Assembly: GCF_004761875.1 (NCBI RefSeq)
Contig: NZ_SJEY01000001.1
Span: 1 to 64,000 of the forward strand
Reading direction: 5' to 3'
Source of the DNA: Roseovarius aestuariivivens
GTDB taxonomy: Bacteria; Pseudomonadota; Alphaproteobacteria; Rhodobacterales; Rhodobacteraceae
Length of the DNA: 64,000 bases
Positions 8,849 through 17,445 of this stretch are shown piece by piece (the first letter of the stretch is position 1; every line of letters starts with the position of its first letter). The notes under the pieces were generated by a model. The model saw only the letters and a list, made by a program, of their open reading frames with translations. It had not been told where the DNA came from and ran no database searches. A program made the translations under genes and the position numbers.

Positions 8849-10903
8849 TCAGGTCTTGGGAAAGGCCGCGAGAGCGGGCAGTTCACGAGAAAAGGGCACC
8901 CCGTCCGAGGCAGGCTGACCCAATTCGCGCGCCATGCGGTGCCCGCTATAGACAGCGGCTGCGATTGTTCCCGGGGCAAGCGTATCGCCGATACGGTGCA
9001 GCGACGGCGCCGAGGCGCCGGTGAGTTCCCGGTAGACGTCATCCACTGGCAGGCGCATCGTGACGGGCACGAGTGCGGCGCAGGTCATCCCTGTTTCCCG
9101 CCCCGTGTAGATGCAGCCAAGCTTGGCCTGACCGTTTTCGACCGACACGATATTCGTTGCCGTCTCTATTCCGACACCGCACTCCAAAAGCCGTTTCTGG
9201 ATCGCGCGCTGTTCCAGCGTGTTATGCGTCCAGGACGAGACCTCGGGCGCGGGCGTCACGAGCGTCACCTCGACCCCTGCATTTGCAAGCAGTTCCGCAA
9301 GGGCGCCGCCCATGTAGAAATGATCGTCATCGAAGATGATCACCGGTCCCTCGGGCACGGTGCCCGCCATGATGTCGTCCGGGGACAGCACGACGGCGCC
9401 GTCCTTGAGCGTCAAGCCAAGAGGGTTTTCCCGACCGATCCCATCCACGGCCCAGGCCGATCCCGTTGCCAAAATGATGTGATCCGCGCCGACGTCTTCG
9501 ACGTCTGCGGCCGTCATCTCGCTTTCCAGATAGACCTCGACATTCGCCATCTGGCTGATCTGATAGGTTCGATAATCCACGACCCTTCCCCATTCGGCCA
9601 ATCCTGGCAGCCGACGTTCGCCAATTAGGCGTCCGCCCAGTTCGGAGCGCTTTTCCGCGAGCATGACGGAATATCCGCGCTGTCCAAGGGCGCGGGCGCA
9701 TTCAAGGCCCGAGGGCCCGGCCCCGATGATCAGAACGCTCTCGTTGCCGGTCTTGGGTGCGATCCTTTCGGGATGCCAGCCGCGCCGCCACTCCTCCCCC
9801 ATCGTGGGATTCTGCGTGCAGCGGATCGGGACGGAGTGATTGTCGCCTGAGACGCAGATGTTGCAGCCGATACATTCGCGGATGTCCTCGATACGGCCGT
9901 CCTCCACCTTTCTGGGCAGGAATGGATCTGCGATGGACGGGCGCGCGGCGCCGATGAAGTCCAGCACGCCTTTCTTGACCAATGAGACCATCGCGTCGGG
10001 CGAGGTATAGCGTCCGACGCCGACAACCGGTTTCGACGTCACTTGCTTGACGAAGGAGATGTAGTCTTCTTGAAACCCCTGCGGCTTGAACCGCGACGTG
10101 GCCGAGTCGTTGTCCCAGTCGCTTATGTTGACGTCCCACAGGTCCGGGATTTCGGCCAGCATCTCGACCAGGTCCCGTCCCTCGCCCTCGCTGGTAAATC
10201 CCATCGGTCCCATCAGTTCATCGACGGAAAAGCGCAGAGCTATGGCGCAGGTGTCTCCGACGGCGTCCTTGGTATCCTGCAAAACCTCGCGCAAGAGCCT
10301 AGCGCGATTTTCAAGAGAGCCGCCGTATTCGTCCGAGCGGCGGTTTCTGTAGCCGGAAAGGAAATGCGAGATCGTCGAAAGCTGGTGGCCCGCATAGACG
10401 TAAATAACGTCAAATCCCGCCGTCCTGGCTCGCTTAGCGGCCTCTTTGTGCCAAAGGCGCAGGTTGCGGATGTCGGACTTGTCCATCGCGCGGGCCTGCA
10501 CCGGATCGGGCAGGGCGATGGGGGTATGCGACGGCGCCATGGGCACATCGCGCGAGTATCGATTGGCTGCCATCAAGCCCGCATAGTTCAGCTCGATCCC
10601 CGCCAGGCTGTCGAATTCGTGGATGCCGTCGCACATGCGGGCCAGCACGGGAATATCCCGATCGTCCCATAACCGGCCACCTGCCCACGGGGCATGGTCC
10701 GAGGAGGGATGAATTTCGACTTCTTCGGTGCAGATCACGGCCCAGCCGCCTTCCGCCTTGACGCGGCGCATCTCGGCCATGCTCGACGGGAAGGTGGCCC
10801 CCATGCCGTTGCAATGCGGCACCTGGTAGAACCGGTTGCGTGCCGTGACCGGACCGATCTTTACGGGCTCGAACAGGATATCGTAACGCGGATCACGTCC
10901 CAA
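8849..10903 (-). CDS. dimethylamine/histamine dehydrogenase-type flavoprotein
   Basis: A 684-residue paralogue of the next gene, with the full TMADH layout but no ferritin-like tail. NRFYQVPHC gives Cys31 for covalent FMN. The [4Fe-4S] ligands are Cys344, 347, 350 and 362. The ADP-binding segment follows IIGAGPSGLECA. The residue matching TMADH Tyr60 is Glu61 and that matching Trp355 is Asp354. The aromatic bowl for trimethylammonium is therefore altered, and a substrate with a second positive charge is more likely. Translation starts at a TTG (10903) with AAGGAC upstream and overlaps the regulator gene by 11 bp. Two such enzymes in one operon suggest two successive or alternative amine oxidations. 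Confidence 0.85.
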   Translation of the reverse strand: MGRDPRYDILFEPVKIGPVTARNRFYQVPHCNGMGATFPSSMAEMRRVKAEGGWAVICTEEVEIHPSSDHAPWAGGRLWDDRDIPVLARMCDGIHEFDSLAGIELNYAGLMAANRYSRDVPMAPSHTPIALPDPVQARAMDKSDIRNLRLWHKEAAKRARTAGFDVIYVYAGHQLSTISHFLSGYRNRRSDEYGGSLENRARLLREVLQDTKDAVGDTCAIALRFSVDELMGPMGFTSEGEGRDLVEMLAEIPDLWDVNISDWDNDSATSRFKPQGFQEDYISFVKQVTSKPVVGVGRYTSPDAMVSLVKKGVLDFIGAARPSIADPFLPRKVEDGRIEDIRECIGCNICVSGDNHSVPIRCTQNPTMGEEWRRGWHPERIAPKTGNESVLIIGAGPSGLECARALGQRGYSVMLAEKRSELGGRLIGERRLPGLAEWGRVVDYRTYQISQMANVEVYLESEMTAADVEDVGADHIILATGSAWAVDGIGRENPLGLTLKDGAVVLSPDDIMAGTVPEGPVIIFDDDHFYMGGALAELLANAGVEVTLVTPAPEVSSWTHNTLEQRAIQKRLLECGVGIETATNIVSVENGQAKLGCIYTGRETGMTCAALVPVTMRLPVDDVYRELTGASAPSLHRIGDTLAPGTIAAAVYSGHRMARELGQPASDGVPFSRELPALAAFPKT

Positions 10904-11585
10904 GTCTTGTCCTTTCGGAAACGTCCGTCTCTGGATGATCGAAATGCAGTGGAAACGTCCGGGCGAGGTAATCCCTCACCCTTTGCTTTGCCGTCTCCCG
11001 GCTGAATTCTCCGGGATAGATCAGGATATTCAGGCACAGCCCGTCATAAAGCCCCTCCAGCGTGTCCGCGACATCTTCGGGTTTGGCATTCGCGTATCCG
11101 CCATCCTCGATGAGCGTGCGGCAGATGCCCCTGGAGATGTCCCATCTTTCCTCGTCGATTTCCGACATTAGGCGGCGATAAAAGGCCCTGTACCGCGCTT
11201 CTCCGTAAAACCCGAACCAGACGGCCAGCTTCTTTCTGGTGCAGATACGCGGATGGAAATGCGCGTCGACAATAGCAAGCAACTTGGCTTGCGGGGTAAG
11301 CGCGGCATTGTTGTAATTCTTGCGCCATTGCTCGCGGTGCTCTTCTGCGAGGAAGCGGAGGGTCTCCTCGAAAAGCGTTTCCTTGTTGCGGAAATGGAAA
11401 TTCACGAGCCCGATCGAAAGACCTGCAAAGCCGGTCACGGTGGTCATGGTCGTGCCAGATATGCCGTGCTTGCTGATCGACTCGATCGTGGCCTCTATCA
11501 GCTGATGCCTGCGCACCTCCTTGGACGCGGTACGTCCTTGTTTTTGTTCGGGCTTGGCCGCTTTTCGCCTGGTGAGGTCTGGCAT
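10893..11585 (-). CDS. TetR-family regulator, BetI-like
   Basis: A TetR-type repressor of about 230 residues. The helix-turn-helix region RRHQLIEATIESISKHGISG followed by TTMTTVTGFAGLSIGLVNFH closely follows BetI, the choline-sensing repressor, as does the C-terminal ligand domain with AVWFGFYGEARYRAFYRR. The start is uncertain: ATG at 11585 or an in-frame TTG at 11597 with GGAG just upstream. The gene lies between the ABC transporter and the dehydrogenases on the same strand and probably controls the whole cluster through the TTGAAT…ATTCAA-type palindromes at 3289, 3430 and 15867. The effector is probably a cationic amine; choline or betaine aldehyde is possible but no bet genes are present. 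Confidence 0.85.
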   Translation of the reverse strand: MPDLTRRKAAKPEQKQGRTASKEVRRHQLIEATIESISKHGISGTTMTTVTGFAGLSIGLVNFHFRNKETLFEETLRFLAEEHREQWRKNYNNAALTPQAKLLAIVDAHFHPRICTRKKLAVWFGFYGEARYRAFYRRLMSEIDEERWDISRGICRTLIEDGGYANAKPEDVADTLEGLYDGLCLNILIYPGEFSRETAKQRVRDYLARTFPLHFDHPETDVSERTRLGT

Positions 11586-11622
11586 TGATCTTCTCAAAGG
11601 CTCCGGATTGGTTACAAGAGCA

Positions 11623-12720
11623 TTATTCAGGCGGAAGCAGGACGAGAGAGTCCTCGGTCCAGCTCAACCAGACAGGCTTTGAGCCGTCGCCGAATGCCTG
11701 CGTTCCGGCACTGTTTTGCGCTGAAACCGCGACCGTCTGATCCAGACCCTCCAGCCGGATAAAGAAATGGCTGCGCTCGCCCAGATAAGCCGAGGTCTCC
11801 ACGATCCCTGGAACCGAAGATGATGGCGTGCCTGGCTGATCGGCTGTCAGAACGAATTTTTCCGGTCTGACAGCGACTTGGACTTTCTCACCTTCAGCAA
11901 GGGATTGCCCGGTCGTCCTGGCGGCTATATCGCCAAGGCCGCGCACCGAGATATCCACCTTCTCGCCCTGAACGCCTTTGACGGAGGCCTCGAAGAAATT
12001 CATGGTCCCGATGAAAGAAGCGACCTGCCGTGAGTGTGGACGCTCGTAAAGACCGCTCGGCGTGTCCAGTTGCAGCACTCGGCCCTCGGACATGACCGCG
12101 ATGCGATCAGAGAGTGTCAGGGCCTCTTCCTGGTCGTGGGTCACGAAGACGAAGGTGATCCCGACCGTTCTTTGCAACTGGCGCAGCTCTAGCTGCATCT
12201 GTTCGCGCAATTGCTTGTCGAGCGCGCCCAGGGGTTCATCCAGCAACAGCACCTTCGGCCGCAGGATCAGGGCACGCGCCAAAGCTATCCGCTGCCTTTG
12301 CCCGCCCGAAAGCTCATTGGCGCGCCGGTCGCCGTAATCCGGCAGCTTGATCAAGTCGAGCATTTCGTCGACCATCTCGTAGCGCTTCGCTTTCGGCAGC
12401 TTATGCTTGCGCAGGCCGTAGGCGATATTGTCGCGCACGTTCAGATGCGGGAAGATCGCATAATTCTGGAAAACCATGTTCACCGGTCGGTGGTGCGGCG
12501 GCACGTCCGACATCGGCTGGCCGTCAATATATATCTCGCCATGGGTCGGATTTTCGAACCCAGCGAGCATACGCAGCAAAGTGGTCTTGCCGCATCCCGA
12601 CGACCCCAGAAGCGAGAAGAACTCGCCCTGGCCGATGTCGATGGTCACGTCGTCCACGGCCTGGAACTTGCCGAAATACTTGTCGACATTCCGGATCGAT
12701 ATGTACGCGTCCTCAGTCAT
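11623..12720 (-). CDS. ABC transporter ATP-binding protein (PotA-like)
   Basis: A 365-residue ATPase of the spermidine/putrescine/opine importer class. It has Walker A LLGSSGCGKTTLLRML, signature ELSGGQRQRIALARAL, Walker B KVLLLDEPLGALD and switch His in FVTHDQEEAL. A C-terminal TOBE domain lies at about 285–360. Its start overlaps the stop of the upstream permease by 8 bp, so it belongs to the same operon. It energises the transporter formed with the two permeases and the binding protein encoded upstream. Confidence 0.92.
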   Translation of the reverse strand: MTEDAYISIRNVDKYFGKFQAVDDVTIDIGQGEFFSLLGSSGCGKTTLLRMLAGFENPTHGEIYIDGQPMSDVPPHHRPVNMVFQNYAIFPHLNVRDNIAYGLRKHKLPKAKRYEMVDEMLDLIKLPDYGDRRANELSGGQRQRIALARALILRPKVLLLDEPLGALDKQLREQMQLELRQLQRTVGITFVFVTHDQEEALTLSDRIAVMSEGRVLQLDTPSGLYERPHSRQVASFIGTMNFFEASVKGVQGEKVDISVRGLGDIAARTTGQSLAEGEKVQVAVRPEKFVLTADQPGTPSSSVPGIVETSAYLGERSHFFIRLEGLDQTVAVSAQNSAGTQAFGDGSKPVWLSWTEDSLVLLPPE

Positions 12721-13537
12721 GTCCGCTCCCTTTTGTGCCGCCGAACTGGGCGCCGCGATTGATGTAGAGACTGAGGATCACCATCACGAACGAGACCGCG
12801 ATTATGATCGAGGCGAGCGCGAGAACAGAAGGAAAGCTTTGGGGAAAGCGCAACTGGCCCCAGATATAGACCGGCAGCGTCGGCTGCGTGCCGGTCAGGA
12901 AAAAGGCCATGATGAACTCGTCGAACGAGACGGTGAAGGTAAGGATGAAACTGGCGAGCACGCCAGGAAAGACCATCGGCAGCGTGACGCGCCAGAAGGT
13001 CCACCATCCGTTTTCTCCCAGATCCGCCGACGCCTCCTCGATCGCCTGGTCGAACCCTTCGAAACGGGGGATCAGGGTCGCGATGGCGAAGGGCAGACAG
13101 ACGATCAGGTGACCGGCCGATACGGTGTAAAGCGACAACGGGACGCCAAGCCGGCTCAGAAGCACCAGCAGCGCCACACCGAAAATGATGAGCGGTATGA
13201 CCAGCGGCAGCATGATGAAGCCCACGATGGGGCCACGCCCGGGCAGTCTGTAGCGGGTGATGGCCTTGGCGGCGAAGATACCCAGAAACGTCGAGGCGGC
13301 GGCCACGAAAAGCCCGACCTTTATACTGTTGAACAGGGCCGCCCACATCGCGTCGCGGGTCCAGAGCTCTTCGTACCATTTCAAGGTAAATCCCGTGAGC
13401 GGAAACGTCGTGTAGAGAGAGTCGTTGAAACTGAAGAGGGGCAGAAAAAGCACCGGTACGTAAAGCAAGATGAGAAAAATCACCGCGTAGATCTGCAAAG
13501 GCCGGTTGCGGCGATGGATGTAGCTTTCCTCGCTCAT
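12713..13537 (-). CDS. ABC transporter permease (PotC-like)
   Basis: A 274-residue inner-membrane permease with about six hydrophobic segments. Its EAA loop reads EEASADLGENGWWTFWRVTLP, which contacts the ATPase. It fits the PotC half of a spermidine/putrescine-type importer. The ATG at 13537 overlaps the stop of the PotB-like gene (ATGA), and the longer upstream frame is discarded. Its 3' end overlaps the ATPase start by 8 bp. Confidence 0.9.
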   Translation of the reverse strand: MSEESYIHRRNRPLQIYAVIFLILLYVPVLFLPLFSFNDSLYTTFPLTGFTLKWYEELWTRDAMWAALFNSIKVGLFVAAASTFLGIFAAKAITRYRLPGRGPIVGFIMLPLVIPLIIFGVALLVLLSRLGVPLSLYTVSAGHLIVCLPFAIATLIPRFEGFDQAIEEASADLGENGWWTFWRVTLPMVFPGVLASFILTFTVSFDEFIMAFFLTGTQPTLPVYIWGQLRFPQSFPSVLALASIIIAVSFVMVILSLYINRGAQFGGTKGSGHD

Positions 13538-14469
13538 GAGATTCGCCTCCGCACGAAGAGGGTGAGCAGAATGAACAGAACGCAGATCACCGAGATGCAG
13601 AGCATCAGCAGGATCGATAGCGTGGCACCCATCGGCCAATTGTTGATGGGGCCGAACATCTTCTGGATGAGATTGCCAATCATGGCGCCGTCAGGCCCTC
13701 CGAGAAGGGCGGGCGTGATGTAATCCCCGGTCGTCGGGATGAAGATCAGGAGACTTGCTGAGATCACGCCGGGCAAGGACAGCGGCAGCGTGACGCGCAA
13801 AAAGCGCATGACCGGTCCATCGCCCAGATCCGTCGCTGCCTCCAGCAAGGAGCGGTCGATTTTTTCCAAAGACACGTACATCGGCAGGATCGCGAAAGCG
13901 GCCCAGGCATGCGCCAAAGTGATGATGACCGCAGACTGACTGTAAAGCAGCACCTCAAGCGGTTCCTCGATCAGGCCCACGGAGATCAGGAAGGAATTGA
14001 TGACGCCTTCGTATCCGAGCACCACCTTCCACGCGAAAACCCGCAGCAGGTAGCTGGTCCAGAATGGAAGCGTCATAAGGATGATCCAGAACATCTTATG
14101 GCGATGAACGTGGAAGGCCACGAAATAGGCCATGGGGTAACACAGGACCACCGCAGCAACGGTGGCGATTCCGGACATCCACAAAGACCGCTCAAGCAAA
14201 GCGGCGTAGATCGGACGCTCCAGGGCCTGCTTGTAGTTCTCAAGCGAGAAACTTGTGTCGAAATCGAACCCGGTCGCTGTCCAAAAGCTCATCACGACCA
14301 GGATCGCGAAGGGCAGGAGAATGGCGCAGAGCATGAAGGTCAGGGCGGGCGCGATCAGGCCGTAGCCGCGCGCCCGTTCCGACCGGTGCATGAGACGCGA
14401 CAGGCGTCCGACCTTACCCGGCGGCGCCAGTTCCGCTGGTACAGAAGTGTGTATACTCTGCTCGCTCAT
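13534..14469 (-). CDS. ABC transporter permease (PotB-like)
   Basis: A 311-residue permease with a ~40-residue cytoplasmic N-terminus, six predicted membrane segments and the EAA loop LEAATDLGDGPVMRFLRVTL. It pairs with the PotC-like subunit. The ATG at 14469 is preceded by an AAGGA-type site. A 128-bp gap containing a strong hairpin (14553–14581) separates it from the binding-protein gene. The gap probably allows more binding protein to be made than membrane subunits. Confidence 0.9.
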   Translation of the reverse strand: MSEQSIHTSVPAELAPPGKVGRLSRLMHRSERARGYGLIAPALTFMLCAILLPFAILVVMSFWTATGFDFDTSFSLENYKQALERPIYAALLERSLWMSGIATVAAVVLCYPMAYFVAFHVHRHKMFWIILMTLPFWTSYLLRVFAWKVVLGYEGVINSFLISVGLIEEPLEVLLYSQSAVIITLAHAWAAFAILPMYVSLEKIDRSLLEAATDLGDGPVMRFLRVTLPLSLPGVISASLLIFIPTTGDYITPALLGGPDGAMIGNLIQKMFGPINNWPMGATLSILLMLCISVICVLFILLTLFVRRRIS

Positions 14470-14552
14470 TCTATCGAAGGATCCTTCCCAAGGCTTGTCC
14501 GGTGACAGCCAACGGCTGTGCCCGTGATGGCTGAAGACGAGATTTGGCCACA

Positions 14553-14581
14553 GCCGCGCCGGGCAGGCGGTCCGGCACGGC
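14553..14581 (-). other. intercistronic stem-loop between binding protein and permease
   Basis: On the minus strand the arms GCCGTGCCGG and CCGGCGCGGC form a 10-bp stem with one G–U pair and a 9-nt loop, 17 nt after the binding-protein stop. No T-run follows, so it is more likely an RNA-stabilising hairpin or partial attenuator than a full terminator. Confidence 0.5.
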
Positions 14582-14597
14582 ATGGCGACCAGGAGCT

Positions 14598-15722
14598 TTA
14601 GAAGCCCGCCTTGATCTCTTCGAACAGGCCGTTCATCTTCGTTTCCCATTCCTGCGACTGGGGTACCTGGAAATGACCCGCGTTCAGGATCTCGCCCGGG
14701 TTGCTGCTCAAGCCGAGGCTGGCCAGCGTCTCGCTGTCGAACTGCTCGAAGGATTTGGCGTTTGAATGACCGTAGCCGTAATCGTTGATCATGAACTTGC
14801 CCGACTCCACGCTGAGCAGCGAGTCGATCACGTCATAGGCAAGGTCGAGCTTGGGCGCGTCCTTGTGAACCATAACGCCGCAGACCCAGGTCAGCGCGCC
14901 CTCCTTTGGCTCGGCGAACTTGACCGGTACGCCTTCTGCCTTGAGCAGGGTTGCGGATGCGTTCCATGTCATTGCCGCGACCATCTCTCCAGAGGCAAGC
15001 GCCTGTTCCAGGGTGGTCGTATCGTCGGTATAGGTTCGGATCAGGGGGCGCTGTTCGCGCATGACCGCCGCAATCTTGTCGAACGCCTCGGGCGTGTCGA
15101 TGTTCTCGAAATCGACGCCGGCCTTGATGGCACCGCACCACCAGGCATCGCCGCCCGAGGCCAGGCTGCCCAGCTGGCCCTTGTAGCGCTCGTCCCAGAG
15201 CATGTCCCAGCTTTCCTCGCCCTCAAGCTCGAACAGGTCGGTGCGATAGGTGATCGAGGTCTGTCCCCAGTCAAAGGGCGCCATCCAGACATTGCCGCCC
15301 TCGGCATCGTTGCCCGGAAGGTTCACAAGGCCGGGCATAACGTCAGGCCAGTTGGACAGTCGCGATGTGTCGATGGGCTGAAAGAGGTCGCTGGCCACCC
15401 AGCGGGGAAGGGCCTGGTTGCAGGGATGAGACACGTCCACCACATACCCGCCGCGCATCTTGGTCAGCGCTTCTTCCGATCCGCCAAAGGTCGCGAAATT
15501 AGGCAATTCGCCGTGTTCTTCACTGTAGGGGACGAAAAGCTCCGGAATGTCGTAACCGCCCCAGGTAAAGAACGTCGCCTGATCTTCCGGTGCTGCCAGC
15601 ACCTTCCGCCCACCCATGGGGACGGCGGCAATGGCGACCCCGCTGGCGAAAAGCGATCGTGTGAACGCGCGGCGGCTCATCTTGCCTTCACGCATCGAGC
15701 CGAGTTGATCGAGTACGTCCAT
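14598..15722 (-). CDS. periplasmic substrate-binding protein, spermidine/putrescine (PotD)-like, Tat signal
   Basis: A 374-residue extracellular solute-binding protein. Residues ~15–45 hold a twin-arginine signal, MSRRAFTRSLFASGVAIAA, ending near LAAPEDQ. The mature protein begins with the ATFFTWGGYDIPELF strand-loop typical of PotD/PotF-type amine binders. The ATG at 15722 has GGGAGA upstream. It is the first gene of the transporter operon, with a BetI-like palindrome 145 bp upstream. The binding-site residues cannot be assigned by eye, so polyamine, opine or another cationic amine all remain possible. Confidence 0.88.
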   Translation of the reverse strand: MDVLDQLGSMREGKMSRRAFTRSLFASGVAIAAVPMGGRKVLAAPEDQATFFTWGGYDIPELFVPYSEEHGELPNFATFGGSEEALTKMRGGYVVDVSHPCNQALPRWVASDLFQPIDTSRLSNWPDVMPGLVNLPGNDAEGGNVWMAPFDWGQTSITYRTDLFELEGEESWDMLWDERYKGQLGSLASGGDAWWCGAIKAGVDFENIDTPEAFDKIAAVMREQRPLIRTYTDDTTTLEQALASGEMVAAMTWNASATLLKAEGVPVKFAEPKEGALTWVCGVMVHKDAPKLDLAYDVIDSLLSVESGKFMINDYGYGHSNAKSFEQFDSETLASLGLSSNPGEILNAGHFQVPQSQEWETKMNGLFEEIKAGF

Positions 15723-16130
15723 GATTATCTCCCTGTTCACGGGCCGGTATGCTCCGGCTCTCTGGATGTGTTCTTTGGCGGGCGCCGTGGCGCGCGCCTT
15801 GGTGAAATGACTCGTTACAAGAGTTTCGAATGATATTGGGGGACCGTAACACACAAGCGCTCTTCAATTGAATATTTGTTCAATCAATTTGGAGCCTCAT
15901 TTCACTTTAGGCCTCTGTTTGATGCAGATTTAGTCAGATACGGACGCGACGTGCCAGACTTGAGGCGCTCCTGTCGGCAAGGCCTGAGGTCTTCGGCCGG
16001 CATGGGGCGTGCCAGCAATTTTGAGCAAAGGAACGCGCATGCTGCCGTCTCGCGGCTCTTTGCACGCAAATGATTTCTCTGGAGTGTCGCATGAAATCAC
16101 GCGTCTTGGGGCATATACGAAGCTTGCTGG
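15723..16130. promoter_or_regulatory. control region upstream of the amine transporter
   Basis: This 408-bp region separates the transporter operon from the 3' end of the methyltransferase gene. It holds the palindrome at 15867–15884 and must contain the promoter of the long minus-strand operon. Short open frames inside lack ribosome-binding sites and recognisable domains. Confidence 0.5.
15867..15884. promoter_or_regulatory. BetI-like operator candidate 3
   Basis: ATTGAATATTTGTTCAAT is an imperfect 18-bp inverted repeat with TTGAA…TTCAA arms matching the two sites at 3289 and 3430. Its place upstream of the transporter operon supports one regulon covering uptake and catabolism. Confidence 0.45.
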
Positions 16131-16910
16131 TCAGGCAGGTTTACGGCCCCGGATATGGTGCGGGCAGTGCTCACCGCTTTTCAGGACGGTGACGAGCTTT
16201 TTCCAGATATCTATTTGCTCGGCGATAAAGTCCTCGCCGTGCCGTTTTTCCAGCGCGGCGCGCTCGGGTCCGGTCAGCCATTCAAGTTCTTTGACAGCAA
16301 CATCCGAATACCACGGGTTGCGGTTGACCAGTTCTACCTCCGTGAAACCTGCCTCTTCCATTGCTTGTCTGTAGCTCTCGGGCGAAGACATCGCGAAATC
16401 GAGAGCCTCTGCCGCGATATAGTCGGCCATCTCCTGAGAGGGCGTACCGTCATGGGAAATCAGCCAGTCAGAGGCCGCGAAGCGTCCACCAGGGGTCAGA
16501 ACCCGAAACGCCTCGCGAGCCATGAACGCCTTGTCGGGAATGTGGATGATCGAGTCCTTCGAAAAGACGACATCAAAGGTCTCTTCGGGAAACGGCAGCG
16601 GACCGGGTGAGACCTTGTGGATCGTGATCCGGTCTGCCAATCCTGTCTTTTCGGCTTTGGCCCGAGCTGCCGTGCAGACAGGCTCTTCGACATCGATGCC
16701 AATCACGTGGGCCGCGCTGAAGTCTCCTGCGATCAGGGTTGCGCAGGCGCCTGACCCGCAGCCTATGTCCAGAACCTTTCTACCTGCAACCTCCACTCCG
16801 CTCAGCACGCGTCTAACTTCCTCTGGTCCCCCGGGCGATAGAAACCCGTCGCCCCATATGTGTTCCAGAAAGGCAATGTGCTGATCGTCGTACAGGAGTT
16901 CTTCGGCCAT
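16131..16910 (-). CDS. class I SAM methyltransferase, phosphoethanolamine/dimethylglycine N-methyltransferase-like
   Basis: A 259-residue Rossmann methyltransferase. Motif I is VLDIGCGSGACATLIA, the acidic strand is IGIDVEE, and a post-I motif contains FDVVFSKDSIIHI. The N-terminal block HIWGDGFLSPGGPEEVRRVL matches the I/F-S-x-G-G segment of phosphoethanolamine methyltransferases and sarcosine/dimethylglycine methyltransferases. It is on the same strand as the amine cluster but lies 408 bp upstream of it, with its own leader. It could make or tune an N-methylated amine. An unrelated role is possible, because the substrate cannot be read from sequence. Confidence 0.75.
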   Translation of the reverse strand: MAEELLYDDQHIAFLEHIWGDGFLSPGGPEEVRRVLSGVEVAGRKVLDIGCGSGACATLIAGDFSAAHVIGIDVEEPVCTAARAKAEKTGLADRITIHKVSPGPLPFPEETFDVVFSKDSIIHIPDKAFMAREAFRVLTPGGRFAASDWLISHDGTPSQEMADYIAAEALDFAMSSPESYRQAMEEAGFTEVELVNRNPWYSDVAVKELEWLTGPERAALEKRHGEDFIAEQIDIWKKLVTVLKSGEHCPHHIRGRKPA

Positions 16911-17011
16911 GGGTATTCCTCAGGCTCAATGTATGAATTGTCAAATTGTCACTAGAAAGTCGCAAGAGTGCAAGGCGAGGAAACCGTAAGAGCCGACACT
17001 AGGGTCAGGAT

Positions 17012-17445
17012 TCATAACCAGAACATGACTATAGCGGCCAGTGCGCAGGCGGATAGGAAGACCTTCGGGCATCTGTCGTATCGGGTGGCGACACGCCGCC
17101 AATCCTTGAGCCTGGCAAAGCTGTTCTCGATCTTGTGGCGCTTACGATACCGGGTTTCGTCGTGTGCGATGGGCACCTTGCGTCCCTTGCGAGACGGGAT
17201 GCAGGGCGTAATACCCCTTTCTTCAAGGGCTTCGCGATACCAGTCCGCATCATAACCGCGGTCTGCAAGCATGTGTTCGGCCGGTGGCAAACCGTCGAGC
17301 AAGGCCCGCGCTCCAATGTAATCACTCCGCTGACCCGCTGTCAGGAACATCCGCAACGGGCGCCCGGCCGCGTCCGTGATGGCGTGGAGCTTCGAGTTCA
17401 TCCCGCCTTTGGTGCGCCCGATCAGTCGGCCACGCCCCCTTTTTT
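17012..17445 (-). CDS. IS5-family transposase, OrfB (reached by -1 frameshift)
   Basis: The second part of the transposase, in the -1 frame relative to OrfA. It reads RGRGRLIGRTKGGMNSKLHA after the slip, then LADRGYDADWYR with the second Asp and RYRKRHKIENSFARLKDW with the catalytic Glu of the DDE triad. The same frame stays open upstream of the slip to 17632, but that part is out of phase with any family resemblance. The coordinates given run from the slippery tract to the stop. Confidence 0.8.

Noticed and set aside
7700..9628. Long open frame (642 codons) on the plus strand
   Set aside because: It is antisense to the two amine dehydrogenase genes, shows no family motif and has no ribosome-binding site; it is a GC-rich shadow.
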